DNA from: Cladorhizidae sp. MBARI D1340-BT2
Lineage: Eukaryota; Porifera; Demospongiae; Poecilosclerida; Cladorhizidae
DNA: 64,000 nucleotides
NCBI GenBank assembly: GCA_028752905.1
Contig: JAQNBH010000011.1
Coordinates: 4,905,378 to 4,969,377, forward strand
Direction of reading: 5' to 3'
Positions 47,521 through 59,654 of the stretch are shown piece after piece. The notes under the pieces are model-generated. The model did not search any database and was not told the origin of the DNA. It saw only the letters and a program-made list of their open reading frames with translations. The translations under genes were made by a program, and so were the position numbers. The first letter of the stretch is position 1; the number at the start of each line of letters is the position of its first letter.

Positions 47521-49107
47521 AGCTTGGAGATGAGAAGAAAGTGACCCAGAAGCTAGGAGCAGAGTTGACTGAGGAGCAACAGAGGCAAGTAACCACCTTA
47601 TTGCCAAGTTACACCCCTTTTTAACCGAAAGAAGCTCTATTTTACTCCAATTGGAACATTTTTGAGAAAAATTGCTCATTCTTGTCAAAATGGGCCCATT
47701 AGCTTCCTTTTCAACATTATGGAACTGTTTCTACTCTTCGAAAGACAGAAAACGATATATCTCTGATGTAGTAACGGATGTTAGGCAAGACAAATACGGT
47801 ACGCTTGAAGATAGATACAGGCGAAGCCTCACCCATCAGAGGTTACCTCGTCAGACTACCACCACTTTGGATCAAACAGCTGAGAGAGGAGATCTGGGAT
47901 CTCGCTGAGAAAGGAGTACTCAAACCCTACTTCAGCCCATGGTCATCTCCTGTTGTTCCCATCCGTAAACCAGATGGATCAGTGCGGCTCTGCCTAGACT
48001 TCCGCAAGATAAATAACATCACTACACCCAACCCATATTAGATGCCTTGTGTCGACGATATGCTCTCACAGATTGGGAATGCCCAATTTCTAACCAAGAT
48101 CGACTTAACAAAAGGATTCCATCAGATCCCGGTATCAGAAGAGGATCAATGCAAGACAGCATTTTGTATGCCATGGGGAATATAGGAGTACACCATGAGG
48201 CCCTTTGGCTTGCGCAATGCACCTGCAACCTTCCAGCACCTAATGCATGTCATCCTGGCTGATATTCCAACATTTGCCAAAGCCTACATAAACGACGTGG
48301 TCATTTTTAGTCAAGACTGGGATGAACATCTCAAACATGTATCTATGGTCCTGGATCACTTTAGGCAGCACGACCTCACTCTCAAACCCAGCAAGTGCAA
48401 GTGGGGAGCTACTAAGATAGAGTTCCTTGGAGATGTGGCTGGTGAAGGACATATCTCTGTTCCAGAAGCCCGAGTCAAGGACATTAGAACATACAAGCGT
48501 CCCGAAACACATTCAGGAATACGTCGGTTCCTTGGAATCACCGGCTACTATTGCGCTTTATCAAAGATTTTGCGCAGCACTCGGTGCACTTGTCACAAGC
48601 AACGCGGAAGTCCACGCCATTACTTGTTATTTGGAACGATGCAATGATGTCTATTTATGTAATACCCTTGCCAATAATTGTTCCCTTATTGTTCCCCAAC
48701 CCCATGATATATATTTCCTACTGACAGATGCCTCCAGTTGTGGTATCTCGGGTATATTGAGTGTCATCCGTGATTCCCAAGAAATGCCAACTGGTTTATA
48801 CTCCAGGCAGTTAAAGCCGGTTGAGCAACACTATGCTGCTACTGAGCTGGCGGTGGTTTCACCTATTGAACACTTTGACATTTACCTCACTGGTCGCCAC
48901 TTTGTGGTCCAGACAGGCCACAGAGCTCTCACATTCCTACACACAGCCAAATGCCTGAATCCCCGCCTCGCTAGATGGTGCCTCAGTCTACAACACTATG
49001 ACTTCGAGATACGGTACCGGCCTGGGAGTAAGAACACTAACGCGGATGCCCTATCTAGACTAGACTGGGTGGCTATGGAGGACCACTGCAATCTCGCGAG
49101 GGGGAGA
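47521..49107 (+). pseudogene. RT and RNase H of element 3
   Basis: RT: SPWSSPVVPIRKPDGSVRLC, LTKIDLTKGFHQIPV, MRPFGLRNAPATFQ and AYINDVVIFSQ, where the catalytic YXDD is YIND. A TAG stops the frame at about 48039 and frames shift near 48190 and 48560. RNase H: LLTDASSCGISGIL, TELAVVSPIEH, and the end motif NADALSRLDW. A polypurine tract (GCGAGGGGGAGA, 49096-49107) precedes the 3' LTR. Confidence 0.87.
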
Positions 49108-49509
49108 TGTCAGGACCCACTGGACTGACATGAGAGAGGGGAGGAGAGAGAAGGAGGAGAGCCCTAGAGAGAGAGACAGAAGAGGAGTGCCAAGACAAAG
49201 AGAATTTACACATACTGGTATAAACCTCGTGCGTGTTTCAGTACATATTCACCTGTTCCCTTTATTCATAACAACACCATCATTATGTCCTTATATAGTA
49301 ATCCTTACTGTAAGCTTAGGTGGACTGATCCAATTGGTCATATATTACAGCATCACATGTGATATAGTAAAGGCAGAACCAAAGGGGGACAGACTATTTA
49401 AAGCCACCCCCTGAGTAGTGATGCAGATATCCTATTTTCTTGACATAAGATAAGTTGTTTAACTTATTAACTGGTGGATCGGAGACCTAATCCAGTCCCG
49501 ACCCCGACA
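49108..49509 (+). repeat. 3' LTR of element 3
   Basis: 402 bp, TGTCAGGACC...CCCCGACA, followed by GTATG. Confidence 0.88.
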
Positions 49510-49514
49510 GTATG

Positions 49515-50690
49515 TGGTATGTGTAGTGCACTCAAGTACTTCCAAAAGCGAATGAGCGAAAGACTGTCTGGACTAGAGGGAGTTATCTGCTTTATGGATG
49601 ATGTACTCGTATTTGGGAAAGTTCAAACAGAACATGATGCTAGATTGACAACAGCACTGTAAAGCAGAGATGCTGGGGGAACAGTGAACAAAGACAAGTG
49701 CAAATTTTGTCAATCCAAAATGACATTCCTCAGATATCTCATTGATCAGCAAGGAATACAACCAGAACCCTCAAAGATGACAGCCATTGCCAGTGAGGAA
49801 TACAACTAGACCCCTCAAAGATGAGTCATTGCCAAGATGAAAGCACTAGAGAGTATGCCTGAGCTCAGGCGCTTTATGGGTATGGTAAACTAGCTGGGAA
49901 GATTCTCTCCCACCCCTACCCCCATTTAGCGGATCTGACACAATCCCTAAGGGTACTCCCTTGAAAGAGTTATGGGGAGATCTACAACATTAGGCCTTCT
50001 CTCGAATCAAAGACAAATTGGTGAAACCAACAGTGCTCTCCCTTTACAGCCCCAAAGCAGAAACAAAGATATCTACTGATGCTTCGTCCTATAGACTTGG
50101 GGCAGTTCCCAAGCAGCAGACCCTATTTGTTCAGTTGTCATGAACTACTGCTGCAATGAATGGCCAGACAAAAGGAAAATTGAGCAGGCAAGTCATAACC
50201 TACTTAAAGACAGCAGAGAACTTACTATTGGGAAAAGTCTCTTTCTGCATGGATGCAGGATAGTGGTTCCAAAAAATCTGCAAAAGCAAATGCTCTAGAA
50301 GTTACACCAGGGTATACAACGTTCCGTAAAGTCATCAGTGTGGTGGCCTGAGTTTTCTCAAGATTTAACAACTTGGTGAAACTATGTGAGCAGTGTGTAA
50401 ACGAGTTCCCACCTAGAAGTGAGCCACTCATCACATTCAGGCTATCTGACTATCCCTGGCTGAGGGTGGCATCAGACCTGTTTACTCACAAGATCAAACC
50501 TATATCCTTATCGACTATTACTCAAGATATCCAGAGGTCATCAAACTAAACATGACGTCATCCGGCATTATCCAAGCCTTGAAGACAGTATTCTCAAGAC
50601 ATGCGATTCCAGAAACGGTCATCACCAACAATGGCTCCCAATACTCGTCCCATGAATTTGCAGAGTTTACAAAATCCTAATGATGATCAC
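49515..50690 (+). pseudogene. Gypsy element, RT-RH-IN part after element 3
   Basis: Continues the RT interrupted at 44807: KYFQKRMSERLSGLEGVICF then MDDVLVFG (intact DD), FCQSKMTFLRYLI, an RNase H remnant about 50040-50200, and an integrase remnant about 50290-50690 with ITNNGSQYSSHEFAEF, where TDNGSQ is expected (Asp to Asn). The C-terminal half of integrase is missing. Confidence 0.78.
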
Positions 50691-52450
50691 AAAATCTCAA
50701 ATTATATCTACCACAAGCAGCTATAAAATTCCCTTAAAACAAACAGCTCTTTTGGATTGGCTTGTCAAAAAGAATGGAAGACCAGATAGATCTTTAATTC
50801 ATGTACACGATAATTATTATACCGCTTGTCATTGGTGTGATTATGAATGGTAAAGGATCATCTAACTGCTTCTTGTAAATACAAGGATGTAAAAGCTATC
50901 TTACACAAGAATATATGAGGCAGATCAAGGCAGGAAGAGGTTAAGGAAATTTAACCCCGTGTCCATCTAGTATTTACTGTTGTGAATATTTTTTGTTGTT
51001 GTTAAAACTACATATAAAAATAGACTAGATAAGTTGAGGCATTACATATGACAGTGTTCAATGTGATCAGACTTATAATGACCTTCTCAATAATCAACTT
51101 GAAATTTGCATGGTGGATAGTGTCGAGGGTATCGCTCTGGCTCTACTCCCGAATGGTAACTAATGCTTATATTGCTGCCACCAGAGTTCTTATCAAACAG
51201 TGAGTGCCCCTTATCTTAAACCAGAGAAGTTGAGGTTATGATAAAGACGTGAGACACACAGTGCTATAATATGACAGAACTCTACTTAGGTCTGGCTGTC
51301 TGGCTTAAATACCCTGACAGCCAGAACGTACAGGAGACAGGAGATTATAATCACACACAATACACAGTCGAAAGTCAAACATACACATAGCAGGTAGGCT
51401 TCCATAAGCTAATTTTTTTGAAAATTCACTTCCATTCCATGCATGAAAATCACTATAATTATGCCTCTATTGATATTTACTTGGATAGGGTCATTTTAAA
51501 GGGAGAGGTTATCAGATACTGCAACAAACTACAATCCATCCTCAGATAGGAGAGAACTAATATCTTAGCTAACTTTCCAATAACAAATGCTTTATATTCC
51601 CCTCACTGAATCTAGTGCCATTTATGCTAAAATGAACTGCCTCCTCGGCCTGTGTCACTGTATCCTAGTACTTGGTGACCAGGCGCCATCATATAGGGGG
51701 TCACCAGATACTGAAATACTGGGCTTAAGTATTGGCCAGAACATTGGAGATGGAGTTATATTGTCTCACTCTTTTAAAGCTGGAGGAGGTGGCTGATAAT
51801 TATGGGGGGGGGAGGAGGTGATAGCTCTGGGTAGTTAGTCACATGGCCTATGCCATCCTAGATCTGGCCAGGGCTGCAAGGAAGGAAGACTGGACCACAA
51901 TACTGCTGCAAATTAAACGACTTATATTTCATGACGAATGCAATAAACTGTTTATTATATACCTGATGTATTTATAAGCATTACTATACATCAATGGTGT
52001 CAGGATTGACACCATCTGCATTGAAGTCTCTTCTAGTTCTGTTGACAGTTATGCTATGCAGTTATGATGATGAGATTTGCTGCATTATAAAGTGTTTTAG
52101 TTAATGCTGTTACACTACATGAATAATTAAAGTTAACTCGAGGAATTTTGTTGCCTTTTTTTCCACAACAGTTTTATAAAATCACACAAGGCAGCCCAGC
52201 AATTAGTCCTTAATTGAGGCCAAATAATTTATGTTGTTGAAATAGCATCATTGGGCACCTGCTGTTTTAATCACATCATTACAGTGGAGTAGGAACACCC
52301 CACACACCCCCCAATATTTCTGCTGTCATAACATTTTACCTTTAGTATCATATTATTGATGGCCAGGTATTAAATTATTTTTCACTGGCTAACATCTTGC
52401 TAATTGAGGCTAATACTTTGATGCACACAAAATAGTGTTTTCTTCTGTTC
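50691..52450. other. Spacer, possible solo LTR
   Basis: No coding region recognised. TGTCGAGGGTATCGCTCTGG at 51121 resembles an LTR start and the following 300 bp has LTR-like composition, but no matching end or clear target duplication was found. Confidence 0.4.
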
Positions 52451-52476
52451 TATTTAATGCACTATAGATTCAAAAA

Positions 52477-54730
52477 TGAATCCAGCAAAGAGAAGGAAAA
52501 AAGATATAGTCAGTTTGGCATCAAATCCTTCTTTCATCCCATGGTTGAACCAAGTATATACATCTAATAAATGGTTTGTTTGAATTGTGTATAGCTACTG
52601 GCTGGGTCAGTTAAGCTCCCATTAATAAATGTTGTGTAATACTCAATAGATGCTATCAATGATAACAAAGAATGATAGGGGTGAGGAAATTTGTTATGAT
52701 ATCTTAACTCGTGATCATAGTAATGAGTTGGATGGAAGTGTGTCTCTTCCTTACCCAGAATCTCAATAGTTTGCGTTGTACCAAAAGAATAATCAACCAA
52801 CCAACAGATGAAGCCTTGCTAAGCAAAACCGAAAAAAAGTACATTTCTGGAAGAAATCTCCAGAAAAGGCGCTTTATGGCATCGTAATAAGTCATTCATG
52901 TGGATTCACTTTTGCTCTACCTCGTTAAAAGTATTTTGCTATTACTGTCAAGCAGCTTACAAATCAGTTATGAGCACAAAAGCTCAATCAGCCTTTAACA
53001 GGACGGTTTTTCTAATGGAAAAATTAGTCGGAGACAGAATCTGATAAAGCAGTTTTTTGCTTTGCGATATTTATTGCAACAAGGTATTTCTGTCACAAAT
53101 AACCATGCTGGTGGCTCTAATTTGACTGTTATGCTCAAGGAGGTGCTTGATGAAAAATCTTGGGTAGAAACCCAAATATCAGTCTCCATAAATAATAAAC
53201 AAAATGATTCAGCTAATGGCTCATAAAGTATTAAGTTCAATGATTGGCAATTTACTTTCTCAGCGATGGTTTTCACTCTTAGCTGATGAAACAAGGGATG
53301 TCTCCAATCATGAACAGCTGGTTATTGCTCTGCGATGGGTGTCAGAAAATTATGAATTTAATGAAGATTTTTTTGGCCCCATTAAACTTTATGCTACTAC
53401 AGCTGAATGTATCTTCTTATCACTGAAAGATTGCTTAGTTTCTTTAGGCATTCTGTTTGAATATTGCTGGGGTCAGGGATATGATGGAGCAATAAATTTT
53501 CAGGATCATATTAGTGCTGTTGCCAAACGATTTGAAGATGAAAATAGATCTGCTATTTCTGTTCACTCTCTTGCTCATTGTGTGAACTTGTGCCTGCAAG
53601 TTATTGCCAGAAATAGCAAGTGTATAAAGGAAGGCCTTGAATTTTTCTATGGAAGTGATCCAATTGATCAAATATCCACCAAATAGGCAAGTAGTATTTG
53701 AAAAAGTTCAGTCATAGGGAAGGCTCATCAAAATCTGGAATTCGTACTCGTTGCCCAATGACGTGGAGAGTCTGCACTGTTGCAATGCAACAAATTATTG
53801 ATAATTATGAGGCACTTCAAGTGACACTGGAAGCATTCTCGCATGGTTCAGATGACTGCTCTAGGTGAGCTAGTGGCATAGTAGCTCTCATGGACAAATA
53901 TCGAACCTACTTTGGCTTAAAGCTTTCTGTACTAATCTTTAGTATCACAGAACAGTTGTCAGTTACACTCCAAGGAGTGAATACCAGTGTTGAAGATTGC
54001 TTTGCTGCAGTTAATGTGACCATTCAAGCTCTAACCAAGTACAGAGATGATGAAATGTTCAAGAAATTATTTGAGGCTGTCAAAGAAGAAGCTAGAGAGA
54101 AGTGTGAGGAATCAGTATTACCAAGGCAACGTCAAGTTCCAATGATGGGTCAGATGAGCACACTTTTGGATCTATATGTAACTATTACAGAAAAGAGTAT
54201 TTTGAAGTTATCGATGGCATAAAAGGCTATCTTGAAAAATGGTTTAAGCAACAGAATTTTCTCTGTCAAGAGACTGCTGATTGATAGTGCAAATGGCAAA
54301 CAAGTCAAACTGTCTGAAGAAATTGTTGATGTTTACCAAAGAGATATTAACATGCAAAAGTTAAGGCTTCACCTTCAGCTCCTTCCAGATGCTATCAAGT
54401 CTATCACTATGGATGGTATTCCAGTTAAGGAAGTCACACGAATCCAAACAATTTGTGATGTATTCCACATGCAGCCTAGCTTAAAAACATTTATTACAGA
54501 AGTTCATAAGCTGCATAAGCTTTATTACACTATACCTGTCACCACTACTTCAGCTGAGCGATGTTTATCATCTCTTTAAAGCGAATCAAAAGTTACTTGA
54601 GAAATTCAATGTCACAGCAATGTGTAAATCATTGTATGCTGCTCCACATACATCGGGACTGAACTGATAGCCTCAAAATGCATGGCATCATGAAGGAATT
54701 TATTGAAAAGCGGATTAACTATTTTGGACA
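52477..54730 (+). pseudogene. ZMYM1-like hAT transposase
   Basis: From MNPAKRRKKDIVSLAS (52477), through a TTF-like zinc-finger region (52850-53040), then SQRWFSLLADETRDVSNHEQ and WGQGYDGAINFQDHISAVAK (DUF4371 core), VHSLAHCVNLCLQVIARN, CPMTWRVC near 53757, and the C-terminal hAT dimerisation segment TIPVTTTSAERCLSSL (54526 onward) with RIKSYLRNSMSQQ-like continuation in another frame. Stops and frameshifts lie at about 52580, 53220, 53685, 54222 and 54579. The domain order is complete from end to end, but no terminal inverted repeats or 8-bp duplication were found. Confidence 0.85.
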
Positions 54731-54811
54731 TGTCATTTCTAATTGAATACTATTTCTAAAGAATATAATTTCTTTCTTTTTTTGCTACTCCTCTAAATGT
54801 TTTCTAACACC

Positions 54812-55332
54812 AATCCAGGACATAAGCACCCACCCACTAATCCAGGACATAAGCACCCACCCACTAATCCAGGACATAAGCACCCACCCACTAATCCAGG
54901 ACATAAGCACCCACCCACTAATCCAGGACATAAGCACCCACCCACTAATCCAGGACATAAGCACCCACCCACTAATCCAGGACATAAGCACCCGCCCACT
55001 AATCCAGGACATAAGCACCCACCCACTAATCCAGGACATAAGCACCCACCCACTAATCCCGGACATAAGCACCCGCCCACTAATCCAGGACATAAGTACC
55101 CACCCACTAATGCAGGACATAAGCACCCACCCACTAATCCAGGACATAAGCACCCACCCACTAATCCAGGACATAAGCAACTGCCCACTAATCCAGGACA
55201 TAAGCACCCACCCACTAATCCAGGACATAAGCACCCACCCACTAATCCCGGACATAAGCACCCACCCACTAATCCAGGACATAAGCACCCACCCACTAAT
55301 CCCGGACATAAGCACCCACCCACTAATGCAGA
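54812..55332. repeat. 27-bp minisatellite
   Basis: About 19 copies of AATCCAGGACATAAGCACCC plus ACCCACT, with few variants (GCCCAC, CCCGGAC, CAACTG). All three forward frames and others are open because the unit has no stops. Unrelated in sequence to the 27-bp array at 1037-1576. Confidence 0.95.
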
Positions 55333-56384
55333 TAATGCCAAAAATTGACAACACCCACACACACAACATTTTAATAAACAGTGTGACAAAATAGACAGGT
55401 TTCTCTATTTATGTGGATGTTTATTATTACATTCAGTTTCAAAACAACAGCTACCTTTCTACTAGAAATACACAAGTTGGAATGAAGGGAGGTAGCGAGA
55501 GTTGTCCTTCCCACACCATTAGTATTCTTGCATTAATTGAACAGGAAAATTACACTACACAGCTACTGTATTATTGTATTACACACTGTGACTGTATTTT
55601 TAGCTTACATGCCATAACTTATGACCATTATTTTATCTAGGACAATTTGGGGATAAAGTATTTGCTGATGATGACTAAACTGATGATTCTATATATAATA
55701 TATATATATATATAAAAAATTATATATCATGATTGTGCATATAGGGTGTAGCAAGCTCTAGTACTCCTATTCTAATGGTGAAAACTGCTTCATATATGGT
55801 ATCTCTCTCTTGCTCTGCTCCCCACCGCCCCTGCTCCAATATTTTCCCCGTTCCTATATACTCCACTGCAAGATTAGGAGTAGAGGGCTTGTAAGTAGAG
55901 AAGTCTTTTAGAGGCAATAATGTAAAAGCAGTCGCTACCATTGATCAGGAAGGAGTTGGTGATGTACATTAACTATGGCAGTTATTAAGTGAATTGGTTG
56001 CTGCTGATGACCTTGGAAAATCAGCAAATACCCAATGCTGAACCAAGACAAAGTAGGCTATTTCTACAGCTCCTGCTTCCTGTTTTGACATGATCCTTTT
56101 TAATGCTTCTGGCATATGCACATAATCAGCTGCCTAGCATACAACCAGGACTTATACTATGAAGCACATCAAGGTCGTGCTGAATCAGTGACGATGAGCA
56201 GATCAAGGGTAGTGGTATTGAACAACATGCGAGCGCTTGTACCCACCCACCCACTACTGGTTTCATGTAATTTGCACATGGGTCGAGATAACATTCCCAG
56301 AGCTTTATTAAAACTACTCAGTCATGTGATTCCACATTTCTGTGCTCACAAAAATATATCTAGTGTCCCTTTCTCCACACAGTA
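55333..56384. other. Spacer with TA microsatellite
   Basis: No gene recognised. An alternating TA tract lies at about 55691-55716. Confidence 0.6.
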
Positions 56385-56808
56385 CATCCAGGGGCGCTAC
56401 GGGTCAGTTTTTCCAGTTCCCCCATGCAGATCCAAGGGCACTACGGGTTTGTTTTTCCAGTTCTACTGTGAAGTACATCCAGGGGTGCTAGGGGTCTGTT
56501 TTTCCAATTCCCCCATGCAGTACATCCAGGGGCGCCAGGAGTCTGTTTTTCCAATTCCCCCATGCAGTACATCCAGGGGCGCCAGGGGCCAATTCCCCCA
56601 TGCAGTACATCCAGGGGTGCCAGGGGTCTGTTTTTCCAATTCCCCCATGCAGTACATCCAGGGGCGCCAGGGGTCTGTTTTTCCAATTCCCCCATGCAGT
56701 TCCAAGGGCACTATGGGTCTGTTTTCAGTTCCCCAATGCAGTACATCCAGGGGGGCTACTGGTCTGTTTTTCCAGTTCCCCCATGCAGTATATCCAGGGG
56801 TGCATGGG
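56385..56808. repeat. 47-bp tandem repeat, left cluster
   Basis: Units of 47 bp (GTACATCCAGGGGCGCCAGG ... CAATTCCCCCATGCA), starting for example at 56473, 56520 and 56567. Some copies carry short deletions. The same family resumes at 58396, on the other side of a hAT-like unit. Confidence 0.92.
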
Positions 56809-58395
56809 TAGGGGGGAATAAATTGTGCTCGAATTTTACCCTATTCTCGGATTCTCATACTAGGTACCTATTATTCTATGACAATTATACTGAGATTCCC
56901 AATAATAACCCATTATTCTCAAAATTATTGTCAATTATTCTCAAGATAATAATGCAACATGTATTAAGAATCATGGTTCCGATAGTTATATTGTAGCATA
57001 AGTGAAGCTTGTACATATTCTTCCAAAGTGTTGCTCACTAAAAGAATTAGCTAGCAGGGAAAACATTCTCTCTGCTACAGCAGCAGATGGTTGAAGAACC
57101 AAAACAGATGTATGTTAGACCACAGGGGAAGTTCAGATTTGTGTCTTCTCCACCATAGTAGCTTGTCAATATCTGCTGATAATCCATTGACTTTAGCCAT
57201 ATAAAGAACTAACTCACTCTTCAACCCTTCAATGATAGTGTTAGTCTCAAGAAAAGGAATGACATGGAGATTTTCTATATCATTGCTGGTGGATTTTAGC
57301 TCATTAATTTTGTTAAGATCACAGTAGTGAATATACTGAAAGACTGAAACTGCTTCTTTCAGGTCACTTCCAAATTTTTGGTGGAAATAATCATATGCAG
57401 GCTTGGCACATGCTTTAGCATAGTCTGTAGCTGACTATTGTTGCTGCTTGCAACTGCAGGATAATGCATTGCAGCCTGAAGCATGCTAACTTCCTCAAAA
57501 GCAAGTGGCCCATCCCCTTCTAGTCGATATGTAGCTTTAACAAATGCTTCTCCCACATCAATGGTAATAGCTAGTTCAATTTGTAATTTTCGATATTTAG
57601 CAACATCAGAAAGTATTTCTTGAAGCCTAATCTTTGACAGTGGAAGGTCATCACTATCAAGAAATGAAGGTACATCCCCAAATGTGTCATGAAGATGTTT
57701 AATAACCTCCCACTCAGACCACCAGCGAGTGACAGAGTAGGAAGGAGGTGAGAGACCTGTTTTTGTCTTCCATTGGTTTTTGGGCTCCTTGAAAAAAGTC
57801 TTTCATAAACTCATCCAGTATTGGCGTTCTCATGTGTTCCCCAACATGACCAAGAGTGTGAGCAAAACATCCAATATCGACGAGTTTAGGGTAAACAATA
57901 CTCAAGGTGCAATAGAGTTTGGCTCAGCGACTACAGCTCCCTTGGCCCGCTTTTTCCCTTTTGGAGGATTTTCCTCTTTCCTGACAAATCAGAAGCTTTG
58001 GGGCACTTAAGTATGTCTAAAAGACTAGTAGTAGTTATACTCACTTCTTCTGGAACAATAGTTTCTTCTGATTCAGAGTTGGAGGCCAAGTCAGATTCAT
58101 TAGCTGCCAAGATTCAGAATACACAAGCAGGTATCCGTGCATCATGTGATTCTCATGTGCATGGCAAGCAGGTGCCTGTGGTTTGTCAACTTGTCACTAT
58201 GTGCAATATGTGGGGTGTCAACTTTCATTATGTGCAATACCTATGTCGTAGTCTGTCAAAATCTGAAGCTAGTCACTTATAACAGCTGCTACCCTTATTC
58301 CTTGTGTGTTGTTATTGTTGACCCTATAAGATTCTCAAAATGTCTCCTATTATTCCAGCATTTTTGGATTCCCAAGCATAATTTATCTAACCCTA
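56809..58395 (-). mobile_element. hAT-like element with broken transposase
   Basis: Minus-strand coding remnants: PKLVDIGCFAHTLGHVGEH, PILDEFMKDFFQ, VPSFLDSDDLPL, GEAFVKATYRLEGDGPLAF and WWRRHKSELPLW, typical of a hAT transposase family in marine invertebrates. Ends resemble inverted repeats (TAGGGGGGAATAAATTGTGC at left; reverse complement of right TAGGGTTAGATAAATTATGC). Flanking bases share ATGGG (TGCATGGG left, GCTATGGG right), an imperfect 8-bp duplication. Stops and shifts are common. The unit appears to have entered the 47-bp array. Confidence 0.7.
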
Positions 58396-58690
58396 GCTAT
58401 GGGTCTCTTTTTCCAGTTCCCCCATGCAGTACATCCAGGGGTGCTAGGGGTCTGTTTTTCCAGTACATCCAGGGGTGCTAGGGGTCTGTTTTTCCAGTTC
58501 CCCCATTACATCCAGGGGTGCTAGGGGTCTGTTTTTCCAATTCCCCCATGCAGTACATCCAGGGGTGCTAGGGGTCTGTTTTTCCAGTTCCCCCATTACA
58601 TCCAGGGGTGCTAGGGGTCTGTTTTTCCAGTTCCCCCATAGTACATCCAGGGGGGCTACTGGTCTGTTTTTCCAGTTCCATCATGAGTAC
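58396..58690. repeat. 47-bp tandem repeat, right cluster
   Basis: Continuation of the 56385-56808 repeat family (GTACATCCAGGGGTGCTAGG, CTGTTTTTCCAGTTCCCCCA) with several shortened units lacking the CATGCAG part. Confidence 0.9.
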
Positions 58691-59654
58691 ATCTCGCTGT
58701 CCATCTCACCAATAATATATAAGATGGATGACTTTGTATTTATGTTCTTCAACCGCCAGTACTATAATTTAAATAGCTAGGCGCACACCTAGCTGTGCGC
58801 GAGTGGATGTGCATGAGATCCACAAAGTCATGTACAAGAAATATAAATATACAATGAAAAATAGTATTTACACACATATATAATTATACAACATAACAAC
58901 CACATAATGATATATGGGAAAATAAACCGTTACTGATCAAGAGTTCTTCATTAAAAATTCTTGCACAGAATCATAGATAAATGCATAGTCTCCAAGAGTA
59001 GATACACAGCCTGGTCGCTGCAGCTGAATCAACTGCACCGACTGAAAAATGTCAATCACTTTCTCTGTCCGCAGCCTCTGTATACAGTGGAATAGCGAGC
59101 AGAAGATCCCTACGGGGCCCAGACTAGAGCTGAGAGAGGGAAAGGCACCATCACAAAACACTTGGAAAGTAACAGGAAATACTGAGAGCAGAATAATTCA
59201 TGTTGAATATATTGGCTTAGTTGGGGGTGGGTGGGGTGGGTGAAACTTAGTTGAGGGGGGGGGGGGTTAAATATTATTCCTAAAATGGGGTTGAACGATT
59301 CAACTCTAACAAATTCTCAGTTAACCTAGTAGACATAATTATGATGACTTTGTATATCACATCTTCATTAGAGTGTCTCAAGAACAAAATAAAAAGAAAA
59401 TAGATTGCAGTTCAAAAATAGAGGAAGCAGACTCGATCCACGTAGACCACAACCATTTAGGTGATCCTTGACCATTTAAAATCATACACAGCAATCATTC
59501 TATTGTAGTGCAATATTGGTGGTGGATATGATTTTTAAATGGTAAAGAGTTATCTGGCAAAGGTATATACAGCCTTGCTCTCTTAACAGGTCAACCAATA
59601 GTTGTTTTTAATTTATTTTAATTTATATTAAAACCATTTTTTGTTCTTGCTTCA
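58691..59654. other. Spacer with G-rich tract
   Basis: No gene recognised. 59222-59270 on the plus strand is G-rich (GGGGGTGGGTGGGGTGGG and a G run), able in principle to form a quadruplex. Confidence 0.55.

Larger units (their letters stand above)
44808..49509 (+). mobile_element. Gmr1-type LTR element 3, nested
   Basis: 4.7 kb, flanked by GTATG (44803-44807 and 49510-49514). 3' LTR 49108-49509 (TGTCAGGACCC...CCCCGACA). The 5' LTR begins TGTCATGACCC and matches to about 45152, after which its last 50-odd bases and the primer site are missing. Domain order on the plus strand: gag, zinc knuckle, PR, IN, RT, RH, so integrase precedes RT. The insertion splits the RT of an older gypsy copy. Confidence 0.9.

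Noticed and set aside
51121..51420. Solo LTR starting TGTCGAGG
   Set aside because: No convincing ...CA end or 5-bp duplication could be placed.
54785..55394. Long Pro/Gly/His and Trp/Ile-rich frames on both strands
   Set aside because: Products of the 27-bp minisatellite in different frames, not genes.
56116..56996. 231-codon frame in the 47-bp repeat region
   Set aside because: Mostly translated tandem repeat; no recognisable domain or splice support.
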